From NCBI GenBank assembly GCA_022820505.1, contig JAJEFK010000054.1:124001-188000 (forward strand): DNA of 64,000 nt. Direction: 5' to 3'. The position numbers and the translations under genes were made by a program. The DNA is from Acidimicrobiia bacterium. GTDB lineage: Bacteria; Actinomycetota; Acidimicrobiia; Acidimicrobiales; Poriferisodalaceae. The notes under the pieces were generated by a model. The model was given only the letters and a program-made list of their open reading frames with translations. It ran no database searches and was not told the origin of the DNA. Every line of letters begins with the position of its first letter. Within the stretch, counting starts at the first letter, position 1. This document shows positions 52,905 to 61,675 of this stretch, piece after piece.

Positions 52905-54998
52905 TCACGCCTCCAGTGCGGGATGATCGACGAAGTGGTCGAGCGCGCTGGGATCGTCGATGGCCTCGACGTTGGCCACCGGTCGGCCCTCCACGACGTC
53001 TCGAATCGCCAGCTCCACGAGCTTTCCTGAACGGGTGCGCGGGATTGCCGGCACTTGGGCGATCACTGCGGGCACGTGGCGCGGCGACGCCCCCGAACGG
53101 ATCTGCGAGCGGATCCGGCCGATCAGCTCGTCGCCGAGCGTCACGCCCTCGCGCAGCTTCACGAACAGCACCACCCGGGTGTCGCTGCTGGCTGCCGCGC
53201 TGCCGCTGGCCGGCGCTCGTTGGCCGATGACCACGCTCTCGAGCACCTCATCGATCTGGTCGACCTGGCGGTAGATCTCCGCAGTGCCGATGCGCACCCC
53301 GCCGGGATTCAGCGTGGCGTCGGATCGCCCGCTGATGATCATGCCGCCGGCGGGCGTCCATTCGGCGAAGTCCCCGTGGTGCCACACGCCCTCGAAGCGT
53401 TCGAAGTACGCAGATCGGTAGCGCGCGTCATCCGGGTCGTCCCAGAAGCGCAGCGGCATGGACACGAACGCGTTGCGGCACACCAGCTCGCCCTGCGTGC
53501 CGGCGCCGAGCGACGCGCCGTCTGCATCGGCCACGTCGACATCGAGGCCGAGTGCAGCCGCTTGGATCTCGCCGCGGCGGACCGGGCCGGTTGGGTCGCC
53601 GATCACGAAGCCGCCGCAGATGTCGGTGCCCCCGGAGAACGATGCCAGATGAACGTCGGCCTTCACCTGCTGGTACACCCAATCGAAGCCCTCGGGCGCC
53701 AGGGGAGAACCGGTGGAGGAGATCGTGCGCACGGTGTCGAGCGCATGGGTCTGCGCCGGCCGCAGGCCGGCCTTCATGGCGCCTTCGATGAACTTGGCGC
53801 TGACGCCGAGCAGCGTGACGCCCCAGTCGTCGGCCACGTCGAAGAGCCGTGCCGGACCGGGATGGAACGGCGACCCGTCGTACAGAACCAGCGATGCGCC
53901 GCTGGCCAGCCCGGCGACGAGCCAGTTCCACATCATCCAGCCGGTGGTGGTGAAGTACATGACGCGATCACCGGGGCGGACGTCGAAGTGCAGCCGTTGC
54001 TCGCTCCACAGCTTGAGCAGCGCGCCGCCCGCACGATGCACGATGCACTTCGGCTTCCCGGTAGTGCCCGACGAGTACAGGATGTACACCGGCTGGTCGA
54101 AGCCGAGCCGTTCGAATGTCAGGTCGTCGCCGCTGGCGTCGCAATGAGGCGCCAGCCAATCGGTCCACGAGGTCGCCGATCCCGGCATGTCGCCCGATGG
54201 CGCGGGTGCGCTGCGGTCGTACGGAGCGATGACGAGCCGGAGCAGCGATGAGCCTGCGGCTGCCAGGCTGGCGGCCACCTCGGCTGCCTTGCCGGCAGTC
54301 TGATGACGCACGCCGTTGTAGCAGTAGCCGTCGACGGCGACCATGACGGTCGGGGAGATCTGGCCGAAGCGGTCGAGCACACCGTCGATGCCGAAATCAG
54401 GGCTGACCGACGAGTACACGGCGCCCAGCGACGCCGTGGCCAGGAACACGATGAGCGCTTCGGGGCCGTTGGGGAGCATCGTGGCGACCCGGTCGCCCAC
54501 GCCGACGCCGTCGGCTGCCAGCGCCCGCTGGCACGCTGCCACCTCGGCGCGCAGCTCGCCGTGCGTCATCGTCAGCTGCGCTGCGTCCTCGCCGATGAAC
54601 GCCAGGGCCGTGTCGTCGGCGTTTGGCCCGCCCGCGGCGGGGGGCCGCAGGTAATGCTCGGCGATGTTCAGGCTGGAGCCGGCGAAGAACTCCAGACCAG
54701 GGCCTGGCATCGCGCCGCCGTCTGCCGCCGAGGCGGCTCCGCCCTGTGATCCCGTGGAGACGAAGTCGGGACCGAGTTCGCCGATGCCGTCGCAGAATTC
54801 CCACACGGCACGCCAGAACGCCCCAGGATGCTGCACGGACCACGCGTGCAGGTCCGTGTAGGTGTTCCGGTCGAGCCCGATTCCCACCTGTTGGGCGAAC
54901 TGCCAGAGCTGGGTGCCTGCACATCGCTGGGCATCGGGTCGCCACAGCACGCTTGCGTCGGCGACCGCGGGGATCTCGCTGTCTGCTGAGCTGCTCAT
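52905..54998 (-). CDS. aacS: Acetoacetyl-CoA synthetase
   Basis: 697 residues from the ATG at 54998, 7 nt after a TATGTT -10 box. It is a large ANL adenylating enzyme that activates acetoacetate with ATP and CoA. The N-terminal WRAVWEFCDGIGELG block is typical of AacS. The P-loop-like YILYSSGTTGKPKCIVH (about 298-314), TTTGWMMWNW (about 341-350), SFSGGTDICGGFV (about 449-461), and the hinge GGMIISGRSDATLNPGGVRIGTAEIY (about 544-569) follow. The C-terminal lysine is in PRTRSGKLVELAIRD. It lets the cell use acetoacetate or salvage leucine and fatty-acid ketone bodies. Confidence 0.94.
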   Translation of the reverse strand: MSSSADSEIPAVADASVLWRPDAQRCAGTQLWQFAQQVGIGLDRNTYTDLHAWSVQHPGAFWRAVWEFCDGIGELGPDFVSTGSQGGAASAADGGAMPGPGLEFFAGSSLNIAEHYLRPPAAGGPNADDTALAFIGEDAAQLTMTHGELRAEVAACQRALAADGVGVGDRVATMLPNGPEALIVFLATASLGAVYSSVSPDFGIDGVLDRFGQISPTVMVAVDGYCYNGVRHQTAGKAAEVAASLAAAGSSLLRLVIAPYDRSAPAPSGDMPGSATSWTDWLAPHCDASGDDLTFERLGFDQPVYILYSSGTTGKPKCIVHRAGGALLKLWSEQRLHFDVRPGDRVMYFTTTGWMMWNWLVAGLASGASLVLYDGSPFHPGPARLFDVADDWGVTLLGVSAKFIEGAMKAGLRPAQTHALDTVRTISSTGSPLAPEGFDWVYQQVKADVHLASFSGGTDICGGFVIGDPTGPVRRGEIQAAALGLDVDVADADGASLGAGTQGELVCRNAFVSMPLRFWDDPDDARYRSAYFERFEGVWHHGDFAEWTPAGGMIISGRSDATLNPGGVRIGTAEIYRQVDQIDEVLESVVIGQRAPASGSAAASSDTRVVLFVKLREGVTLGDELIGRIRSQIRSGASPRHVPAVIAQVPAIPRTRSGKLVELAIRDVVEGRPVANVEAIDDPSALDHFVDHPALEA

Positions 54999-55005
54999 CG
55001 AGCGC

Positions 55006-55011
55006 AACATA
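55006..55011 (-). promoter_or_regulatory. -10 box for a leaderless aacS transcript
   Basis: TATGTT on the minus strand, 7 nt before the ATG at 54998. Confidence 0.5.
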
Positions 55012-55082
55012 GTCAGCCGCTGTCACGTCATCCGTCTCGATGGGTGAGGCGGCGACCAAGGAATCGCCCTGAGCCGTGCGGG

Positions 55083-55088
55083 TAGTGT
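55083..55088 (+). promoter_or_regulatory. -10 box for a leaderless TIGR03084-type transcript
   Basis: TAGTGT, 8 nt before the ATG at 55097. Confidence 0.5.
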
Positions 55089-55096
55089 CCCCACCC

Positions 55097-55876
55097 ATGG
55101 ACGGCATCTGCGACGACCTTCAGGCAGAGAACGACGCGCTCGGCGACGTGGTCGGTGACCTCAGCGAGGAGCAGTGGCGCCTGCCCACGCCCGCGGAGGG
55201 CTGGGACAGCCGCGAGACCATGGTTCATCTGGGCATGACCGACTGGGTGGCCACGGTGGCCGTCGTCGATCCCGAGCACTTCGACGACTTCAAGGCCGCC
55301 GCGGCGCGTGGCGAGATGGATCTGCACACCGCAGCCGGGTTCGACTTCGCCTCCATGTCCGGGGCGGAGATCTGGGAATGGCTCTGTGCCGAGCGCACCA
55401 AGATGCTGGACGCCGTGCGCCCGCTCCACCCCAAGGATCGGATTCCCTGGTTCGGGCCGTCTATGGGGGCGCTGTCCTTCGTGACCGCCCGGCTCATGGA
55501 GACCTGGTCGCACGGGCACGACGTAGCCGACACCCACGGCCGCGAGCTGCCGCGCACTGATCGGCTTCGCCATGTTGCGCACATCGGGGTGAGCACGCGC
55601 GGCTGGAGCTACGCGAACCGGGGCCTCGAGGTGCCCGACGGGCCGGTACGAGTCGAGCTGGATGCCCCGAGCGGGGACGTGTGGACGTGGGGCCCCGAAG
55701 AGGCGGCCGACAGAGTGAGCGGCGACGCCTACGAGTTCTGCCTCGCGGTCACCCAGCGGCGTCACCACACCGAAACTGGGCTGTCGGTCACCGGCCCGCT
55801 GGCGACAGGGTGGATGGACATCGCCCAGGCATTCGCCGGACCGCCGACCGACGCCGAGAGCCGCCGCGCCGCTTGA
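55097..55876 (+). CDS. TIGR03084-like metal-binding protein (DinB/maleylpyruvate-isomerase fold)
   Basis: 259 residues from the ATG at 55097. The N-terminal four-helix domain carries the first His in RETMVHLGMTDWVA (about 44-57), and RLMETWSHGHDVADT (about 138-152) supplies two more, the typical three-His metal site of DinB-like and mycothiol-dependent isomerase proteins. The C-terminal ~90 residues match the wHTH/SCP2-like part of the actinobacterial TIGR03084 group. Members are thought to use mycothiol or a metal for small-molecule detoxification or isomerisation; the precise reaction is not known. It precedes coaE by 58 bp. Confidence 0.8.
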   Translation: MDGICDDLQAENDALGDVVGDLSEEQWRLPTPAEGWDSRETMVHLGMTDWVATVAVVDPEHFDDFKAAAARGEMDLHTAAGFDFASMSGAEIWEWLCAERTKMLDAVRPLHPKDRIPWFGPSMGALSFVTARLMETWSHGHDVADTHGRELPRTDRLRHVAHIGVSTRGWSYANRGLEVPDGPVRVELDAPSGDVWTWGPEEAADRVSGDAYEFCLAVTQRRHHTETGLSVTGPLATGWMDIAQAFAGPPTDAESRRAA

Positions 55877-55934
55877 GCGCGATGCGGATCGGCGCGCTGG
55901 CGGACGCTGTGCTGAGGCGCGCCCGGGGGGCGCA

Positions 55935-56561
55935 GTGCTGATCGTCGGTCTGACGGGCGGCATCGGCTCCGGCAAGAGCACCGTGGCGCGGCTGCTGGCC
56001 GGTCACGGAGCGGCGGTGGTGGATGTCGATGCCTTGGGCCGCGAGATCATCGCTCCCGGCGGGTCGGCGGTACAGGCCGTGATTGAGCGATTCGGCAGCG
56101 AACTGGCAGGTCCCGACGGCGGCATTGACCGTCCTGCGCTCGCGTCGATCGTGTTCAGCGATCCCGACGAGCTCGCGGCGCTCAATGAGATCAGCCATCC
56201 GGCGATCAACGAACTGCTCGACGAGCGGATCGAGTCCATCGGGGACGCCGGCGCGGCCGATGTCGTCGTGCTCGACATGGCCGTGCTCACCGAGAGCACG
56301 CTGGGCCGCAACACCCGCTTCCCCTATGAGGTCGTGGTGACCGTTGAGGCGCCGCCCGACATACGGCTGGAGCGGCTCATCGAGCGCGGCATGACCGCTG
56401 ACGATGCCAAGGCACGACTGGCTTCCCAGGCCACCGACGAGCAGCGGCGGGAAGCTGCCAACTTCGTCGTCGGAAACGGCGGCGGGAGCGACGAACTGGC
56501 CGATGCCACGACGAAGCTGTGGGAAGCCCTGTGCAGGCTGGCACACGAGCGCTCCGCATGA
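55935..56561 (+). CDS. coaE: Dephospho-CoA kinase CoaE
   Basis: 208 residues, GTG start. The P-loop is LTGGIGSGKST (residues 6-16). DVDALGREIIAPGGSAVQ (about 31-48) is the substrate-binding block; VLDMAVLTES replaces the usual VxDvPLLfE, and TRLERLIERGMTADDAKARLASQ (about 140-162) holds the lid arginines. It phosphorylates dephospho-CoA, the last step of CoA synthesis. The thioesterase gene behind it starts inside its stop codon (ATGA), so the two are coupled, which fits the many CoA enzymes nearby. Confidence 0.95.
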   Translation: MLIVGLTGGIGSGKSTVARLLAGHGAAVVDVDALGREIIAPGGSAVQAVIERFGSELAGPDGGIDRPALASIVFSDPDELAALNEISHPAINELLDERIESIGDAGAADVVVLDMAVLTESTLGRNTRFPYEVVVTVEAPPDIRLERLIERGMTADDAKARLASQATDEQRREAANFVVGNGGGSDELADATTKLWEALCRLAHERSA

Positions 56562-57412
56562 GCCCGGAAGCGCCTCCTGCCCGCTACCCGCCGCAGAATC
56601 ACATCCTGCGGCACCTGCGTCTCAGCCATCAGATGAGGGGTGACGGCACGCTGACAGCGACCATGCCGATCCTCGACGACCTCGCCGACGGTCTTCTGGC
56701 CGAGGGGGGCTGGCTGCGGCTCGGCGCCGTAGCCACGCTGGTGGACTCGGTGGCGGGACATCACGCCGTGCTGCAGGTGACGCCCGACTGGTCGGCCACG
56801 CTGCACCTGTCGACGGTGCTGGCTGCCCGCGCCGAGGGCGAGGCAGTGACCGCTCGTTGCACGCCGTTGCGAGTCGGCCGGAACCAAGTGGTCACCGAAA
56901 CCTCGGTGACGGATGAGGCGGGAACCGAGGTTGCCCGCTCGACCTGTACCTATGCGCGCCTGCCCCGGCGCGACGACACGCCGGTCGTGGATTCCACAGC
57001 GCGCGAGAACACGGTGGACTATCGGGAGGACCGCGAGCTCGATCCTCGGCCCGCGCTCGACGATTACTTGCAGATCACCCCAGTGCCCGGCGAGCCGCGC
57101 ATTGAGCTGCCGATGCACAACCGCATCCGTAACTCCTTCGGCTCGCTGCAAGGGGGCGCGTCGATCGTCGTCGCCGAGGTCATGGCGAATCACCTCGCCG
57201 GCATGGCGGCTGGCGGCGAGCGCACCTCACGCTGTGTGTTCGCCGATGTGCATTACTTGGCGCCGGGTCGCGGCGGTCCGTTTCGCGTCGACGGCGAACT
57301 GCTCGCACGCACCGATCACCTGGTGGCGACCCGCACCCGGATCTTCGAAACCGCCGGCGACATCGACCGGCTGCTGCAAACCGCGACTGCGACGGCTGCC
57401 TATCTCGACTGA
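56558..57412 (+). CDS. Tandem-hotdog acyl-CoA thioesterase-like protein
   Basis: 284 residues from the ATG at 56558, overlapping coaE. It has two hotdog domains of the PaaI/4HBT type in one chain: about 10-125 (LGAVATLVDSVAGHHAVLQVTPDWSATLHL) and about 150-284 (RNSFGSLQGGASIVVAEVMANHLAG, RCVFADVHYLAPGRGGPFRVDGEL). The second keeps the N..GslqGG pattern; the first has the D of LVDSVAG. Such proteins hydrolyse acyl-CoA thioesters, usually medium-chain or aromatic. Coupling to coaE suggests control of CoA pools. Substrate unknown. Confidence 0.85.
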   Translation: MSPEAPPARYPPQNHILRHLRLSHQMRGDGTLTATMPILDDLADGLLAEGGWLRLGAVATLVDSVAGHHAVLQVTPDWSATLHLSTVLAARAEGEAVTARCTPLRVGRNQVVTETSVTDEAGTEVARSTCTYARLPRRDDTPVVDSTARENTVDYREDRELDPRPALDDYLQITPVPGEPRIELPMHNRIRNSFGSLQGGASIVVAEVMANHLAGMAAGGERTSRCVFADVHYLAPGRGGPFRVDGELLARTDHLVATRTRIFETAGDIDRLLQTATATAAYLD

Positions 57413-57457
57413 GCGAGCTGGGCCGAAATAGGCATGCCGCGTGTCACACCGGCCCTC

Positions 57458-57463
57458 TACCGT
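57458..57463 (+). promoter_or_regulatory. -10 box for a leaderless HAD-hydrolase transcript
   Basis: TACCGT, 7 nt before the ATG at 57471. Confidence 0.5.
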
Positions 57464-57470
57464 GCAGGGC

Positions 57471-58388
57471 ATGACCACACCGCCGCGTGACGCTCCGGCC
57501 CGGCCTCGGGCCGGCTTGCCGCGGCTGGCAGCGTTCGATGTGGACGGAACGCTGATCAACCGCCATGGCGTGCTCACCGGGCGGACTGCTTCGGCGCTGC
57601 GGGCACTTGCCACGGCGGGCGTCGTCACCGCTTTGGCCACTGGCCGCCCATGGCCGCAGGCCCAGTCGGTCGTGCGCCAGGCGTCGGGCGTGTCGTATGC
57701 GGTGTGTCTCAATGGGGCGGTGGTGATGGACGCCGTCGCGGGCGAGCAGATCGCCGATCGCGCGATGACGCACATCGAGGCCATCGAGGCGGCGGAGATT
57801 GCCCGCAAGCTGGTGCCAGACGTGCGGTTCGGGCTCGACATGGCCGACGGCCGGCACGTGTGGGAGCACGACTTCGCTCCCGTCATGCCCGTCGACCTGC
57901 TTGCAGACATCAGCGTTGACCGCGTCGACGATGCACTCAGCGCCGTCGACGGGCCTGTCCTGACGTGGCTGGTGCATGCCCCCGGCGTCGACACGCTGAC
58001 GCTCATTGACGAGCTCGCTTCGGAAATGCCGCTCGGCACCGAGATCCGCCCGTCCGGCTTGGACATGGCAGAGATCGCGGCGGCTGGGGTGAGCAAGTCG
58101 GCGGGGCTCGAGGTCATCTGCCAGCGCTACGGCTTCGACGCCGCAGACGTCCTGGCATTCGGCGATGGGCTGAACGACATCGACATGCTGCGCTGGGCCG
58201 GCCAGGCGGTCGCGATGTCCAATGCTCCCGACGCGGTCCACGATGCGGCCGACCGGGTCGCACCGAGCAACGAGGACGATGGCGTTGCCGTCGTCGTCGA
58301 GGCAATGCTTGCCGGCGAAGGCGGGCCGCCGGCTGGGCGCGGCGGTGCGTTCGCCGCTGCGCCGCCCGACGGGAGGTCCGATGGCTGA
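57471..58388 (+). CDS. HAD-superfamily hydrolase, Cof type
   Basis: 305 residues from the ATG at 57471. Motif I is FDVDGTLIN (about 22-30), motif II has T in ALATGRP, motif III is the Lys in VSKSAGLEV, and motif IV is FGDGLNDIDML (about 230-240). The type IIB cap lies between motifs II and III. These are cytoplasmic phosphatases of sugar phosphates, nucleotides or cofactors. A ~40-residue Gly/Ala-rich tail follows motif IV. It overlaps the next gene by 8 bp. Confidence 0.88.
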   Translation: MTTPPRDAPARPRAGLPRLAAFDVDGTLINRHGVLTGRTASALRALATAGVVTALATGRPWPQAQSVVRQASGVSYAVCLNGAVVMDAVAGEQIADRAMTHIEAIEAAEIARKLVPDVRFGLDMADGRHVWEHDFAPVMPVDLLADISVDRVDDALSAVDGPVLTWLVHAPGVDTLTLIDELASEMPLGTEIRPSGLDMAEIAAAGVSKSAGLEVICQRYGFDAADVLAFGDGLNDIDMLRWAGQAVAMSNAPDAVHDAADRVAPSNEDDGVAVVVEAMLAGEGGPPAGRGGAFAAAPPDGRSDG

Positions 58389-58842
58389 GGAGGAGCGCCG
58401 TTCGGTATGGGAGCGAATGCGGCGCGGCATGGCCGACCACAACGCCAAGGCCCCGCGCACGCCCCTGGGAATGCCCGAAGTCGTCGATGACGACGACGCA
58501 ACCGACGCTGCGGACGACACGCCCGACGGGGCGACCGCCGAACTCGTGCTGGAGCGCATCCATCACTACCGAGACACCATCCGCAGCTACCAGGTTCTCA
58601 TTGAGAACCAGCGAGTCGGGCAGATCCGCGACGACCAGACCGAGCACTTCGTACTGCGACCAGGCAGCTACACGCTGCGTCTCCAACTGCTGTGGATCTT
58701 CAGCCCCAGAGTGGTCGTCGAGCTGCCCGCCGGCAGCGAGACGCGCCTGATCTGCGGCCCCAACGGCGGGATCCTGCAAGCGTGGCGCCTCTTCTTCGCC
58801 CCGACGACGGCGATCTTCCTGCGCTTTGCGCAGGAAGCGTGA
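58381..58842 (+). CDS. Small protein with a PEGA-like beta-sandwich domain
   Basis: 153 residues from the ATG at 58381, with GGGAGG 4 nt upstream; it starts within the HAD gene end. The first 55 residues are charged and acidic (DDDDATDAADD). The rest resembles the small beta-sandwich often seen as V.IDg..vG.i..g....f.l.PG.h.l.l...W..S: VLIENQRVGQIRDDQTEHFVLRPG and YTLRLQLLWIFSPRVVVELPAG. There is no clear membrane helix. Function is unknown. The stop lies inside a 30-bp tandem repeat. Confidence 0.7.
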   Translation: MAEEERRSVWERMRRGMADHNAKAPRTPLGMPEVVDDDDATDAADDTPDGATAELVLERIHHYRDTIRSYQVLIENQRVGQIRDDQTEHFVLRPGSYTLRLQLLWIFSPRVVVELPAGSETRLICGPNGGILQAWRLFFAPTTAIFLRFAQEA

Positions 58843-58870
58843 TGCAGGCTGCGCTTTGCGGAGGAAGCGT
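58821..58870. repeat. Imperfect 30-bp direct repeat at a gene end
   Basis: GCGCTTTGCGCAGGAAGCGT (58821-58840) is repeated as GCGCTTTGCGGAGGAAGCGT (58851-58870), one mismatch, period 30. The first copy encodes the C terminus of the small protein with its stop just after it; the second is noncoding. A short tandem duplication. Confidence 0.8.
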
Positions 58871-58916
58871 GTCACGGCCGGCGACTCACCGACGAAGCCT
58901 GAGCAGGGCTCGACGG

Positions 58917-58922
58917 TAGGGT
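58917..58922 (+). promoter_or_regulatory. -10 box for a leaderless acyl-CoA dehydrogenase transcript
   Basis: TAGGGT, 8 nt before the ATG at 58931. Confidence 0.5.
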
Positions 58923-58930
58923 TCGCCGCC

Positions 58931-60208
58931 ATGAGCAAGCGGCAGGCATCTGCGAGCGCAGCGTCGGGTGGCGTGCTCAGATCCGAGCTCGATGCCTGGC
59001 TCGCGGACAACTGGGATCCCGAGGCCAGTGTGCGGGACTGGTGGGCGCGGCTCGCCGAGGCCGGGCTGTCCAATCCGACGCTGCCCGAGCCGCACGGCCG
59101 GGGCTGGGGTCGCAGCGAGACACGGGTACTGGTCGAAGCGATGCGTGCTGCTGGTGCTATTGGGGCACCGGCAGGGCTGGGCATGCTGCTGGCGGCGCCC
59201 ACCGTCCTCGAGCACGGAACACCAGAACAGATCGAGCGCTTCGTGCCGGCCATTCTGAACGGCACCGAATCGTGGTGCCAGCTCTTCTCAGAGCCTGGAG
59301 CGGGCAGCGACCTCGCCGGCCTGCAGACTAAGGCCATCCGCGACGGCGACGAATGGATTGTCACCGGCCAGAAAGTGTGGACCTCCGAGGGCGCGCACGC
59401 AGATCTCGGCATGCTCGTCGCGCGCACCGACCCCGATGCCCCCAAGCACCGGGGCCTCACCTGGTTCGCCTTCGAGATGGATCAGGACGGCGTGGAGGTT
59501 CGGCCCCTGCGCGAGATGACGGGCCGGTCGCTGTTCAACGAGGTGTTCATCGACGGGGCTCGGGTGCCCCACGCGAATGTCATCGGCGAGCTGAACGACG
59601 GCTGGCGCGTGACCAATACGACGCTCATGGTTGAGCGGGCAGGCATCGGCGGCAGCCACGGCCTCGCATTCGCAGCGGCGCATCCCGGCTCCATCGCCGG
59701 TCACCTCGACCGGCCGGCCGGCACGTTTCGCGGCAAGCGGCTTCCGCTGGCGGCTGGGGGAGTGGGCCCCGGCACGTTCAACCAGCTCAGCGAAGAAGCT
59801 CGCACCCGCGGCCGTGACAGCGACCTGGTCGTCCGCCAAGAACTTGCAGCGCTGCATAGCGATCTCGAAGTGATGCGGCTGTCGGCAATGCGCAGTCGGC
59901 AGAAATCCCAGCGCACTGGCGGCGAGGGCAACTTGGCGAAGCTGCGCATGACCGCGGCCCTGCGCCGCGCCCGGTCGCTCGCGAGCACCATCCTCGGCGC
60001 GGACATGACCCTGTGGGGCGACGAAGCCGCGACCAGCGGTGTGCTGCAGGAGATGGCGGTCTTCTCGCCGGCGCCGTCGATCTATGGCGGCACCGACGAG
60101 ATCCAGCGGAACATCCTCGGCGAGCGGGTGCTGGGCCTCCCCAGGGAACCCGGACCCGATCCGGCTACGCCTTTCCGGGATCTTGCCCAGAACGCCACGT
60201 CTTGGTAG
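58931..60208 (+). CDS. Acyl-CoA dehydrogenase family protein (no Glu at the usual base position)
   Basis: 425 residues from the ATG at 58931. The FAD contact is SEPGAGSDLAGLQTKA (about 119-134), with WTSEGAHADLGMLVARTD next. The C-terminal domain holds IYGGTDEIQRNILGERVLGLPREP. The Glu of the MCAD-type YEGT base is Gly here (Y-G-G-T), a form common in actinobacterial FadE proteins that work as heteromers or place the base elsewhere. The middle (about 265-290) has a longer Gly-rich loop than usual. It could act in side-chain or fatty-acid breakdown; no paired FadE lies next to it, so the partner or base is unknown. Confidence 0.87.
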   Translation: MSKRQASASAASGGVLRSELDAWLADNWDPEASVRDWWARLAEAGLSNPTLPEPHGRGWGRSETRVLVEAMRAAGAIGAPAGLGMLLAAPTVLEHGTPEQIERFVPAILNGTESWCQLFSEPGAGSDLAGLQTKAIRDGDEWIVTGQKVWTSEGAHADLGMLVARTDPDAPKHRGLTWFAFEMDQDGVEVRPLREMTGRSLFNEVFIDGARVPHANVIGELNDGWRVTNTTLMVERAGIGGSHGLAFAAAHPGSIAGHLDRPAGTFRGKRLPLAAGGVGPGTFNQLSEEARTRGRDSDLVVRQELAALHSDLEVMRLSAMRSRQKSQRTGGEGNLAKLRMTAALRRARSLASTILGADMTLWGDEAATSGVLQEMAVFSPAPSIYGGTDEIQRNILGERVLGLPREPGPDPATPFRDLAQNATSW

Positions 60209-60274
60209 CGCGCTGTACGTTGCCCGGGGCCGTCGGGGCGCGTGCGCCCAGCGAGCGGCACAGAATGTGAAGCG

Positions 60275-61675
60275 GTGAGCATGACCGAGCCGCCCCAGGG
60301 TCCGGAGTCGCCGCAGGGCCTCGAGATCCTGCCCGAGGGCGGGGCCGATTTTGCCAGTGTGCAGGAGGCGGTGGTAGAGCGACGGCCGTCGTCGGCGCCG
60401 CGCTTGGCCGTGTTCGCGAGCCTTGCGGCGGCGTTGGCCGTAGCTGCGCTGGTCGTGGCGTGGGTGCGCAGCGACGGCGAGCCCGATGCCGCACTGGCGC
60501 CGGCGACCACCACAACCGAACCCCCGGCGACGGCGACCACGACGGCGCCAGCGCAGCCGCCGCGCACGACGCTGCCGCCGCCGACTGCGCTCGACGCAGC
60601 CGTCGGCGAGCTGCCGCCTGCACGTCCCGCCGCCGAGATGATCGCCACGCTCGCCGGCGACCCGACCGGCAACATCCGCGGCTTCCTGTACCAGCTCGAT
60701 CTGCTGACCGGGGAAGCACGGTATGTGCCGTTGCCGGGCCTGCCGCACACGCTCGTCGATCTCGACGGGGCGATCGTGGTGGGCATCAGGCGCGACGTGC
60801 TGCGGGTAGACATCGAAAGCGGCGACACCGTCGTCATCGCCGAGGACGTGACCGAGGTGCTGCCCGCCCACAGCCCGCCGGGCATCGTCGGGGTGGTGCG
60901 CGGCACTGAGCATCTGTTCGCCCGCGTGGTCGGCCCCGACGGCGTGTTCCGCTCGGCGGTGCAGATGCCCAACGAGGCGATCGTGCACGGCGCGCTCGGC
61001 GACCATGTCGTCGTTTCCATGGCTGGCAGCGTCATGGCACTCGACGGGCGAAACGCGGCGCTGCAGCTCGGTGCGGGCCGGGTGCTCGCCGTGGGCGACG
61101 GTCATGTTGTGCGGCTGCAGTGCGAGGAGTACGGCTGCCAGATCACCGACACCTCGTTCAGCGCAACCGTGGGCCCAGATCGCCGCGACGACTGGTGCGA
61201 GGAGATCTGCGAAGAGGCGTCAGGCCGATTCGGCGAGCGCGACGACCAAGCCGAGCTGGCGCAGGACTGCTCGACGTTCTGCGAGGGCTACCCGATTGCC
61301 ACCGGGGTGATCTCAGAGCGGCGAGTGGAGTTGCCCGCAGAGCTGCAAGCGGCGTCGCCCGACCGCTGGAGCGAGCAAGGGCTGATGTCGCCGGACGGCA
61401 ATCGCATCGCGCTGCGGCTCCTGCATGGCAACGGCACGCCGGCTGGCGTCGTGGTGGTGGACCTCGCCGAGGATTGGGGCCGCCACTCGCCCGAGATCGG
61501 CGTCGACCTCGGAGACATGGCGTGGGCACCCGACAGCCGGTACCTGCTGTACACGCTCGACAATGACGTCATGGTGTGGGACCTCGAGGCTTCCGAGGGC
61601 GAGCTGCCGTCTGGCCGCGCTCACATAGGCGAACCGCTGGGGCAACTCATTTTGCGGCGAGCTGGTCCGGGGTGA
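60275..61675 (+). CDS. Membrane-anchored beta-propeller-like protein with six Cys
   Basis: 466 residues from the GTG at 60275 (ATG two codons later). Numbering from that ATG: a cytoplasmic N-tail, one membrane helix at 41-62, a Thr/Pro/Ala linker at 74-102, then an extracytoplasmic domain of propeller-like repeats (LYQLDLLTGEARYVPLP, SPDGNRIALRL, WAPDSRYLLYTLDNDVMVWDLE), similar to TolB-type blades. A cysteine-rich insert at 281-334 has C281/C286, C306/C310 and C330/C334, likely disulfides. It is not identified further. Its end overlaps the convergent hotdog gene by 29 bp. Confidence 0.75.
   Translation: MSMTEPPQGPESPQGLEILPEGGADFASVQEAVVERRPSSAPRLAVFASLAAALAVAALVVAWVRSDGEPDAALAPATTTTEPPATATTTAPAQPPRTTLPPPTALDAAVGELPPARPAAEMIATLAGDPTGNIRGFLYQLDLLTGEARYVPLPGLPHTLVDLDGAIVVGIRRDVLRVDIESGDTVVIAEDVTEVLPAHSPPGIVGVVRGTEHLFARVVGPDGVFRSAVQMPNEAIVHGALGDHVVVSMAGSVMALDGRNAALQLGAGRVLAVGDGHVVRLQCEEYGCQITDTSFSATVGPDRRDDWCEEICEEASGRFGERDDQAELAQDCSTFCEGYPIATGVISERRVELPAELQAASPDRWSEQGLMSPDGNRIALRLLHGNGTPAGVVVVDLAEDWGRHSPEIGVDLGDMAWAPDSRYLLYTLDNDVMVWDLEASEGELPSGRAHIGEPLGQLILRRAGPG

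Noticed and set aside
58821..58870. Direct repeats as a possible CRISPR array
   Set aside because: Only two copies, with a 10-bp gap, partly coding, and no cas genes; a simple duplication.
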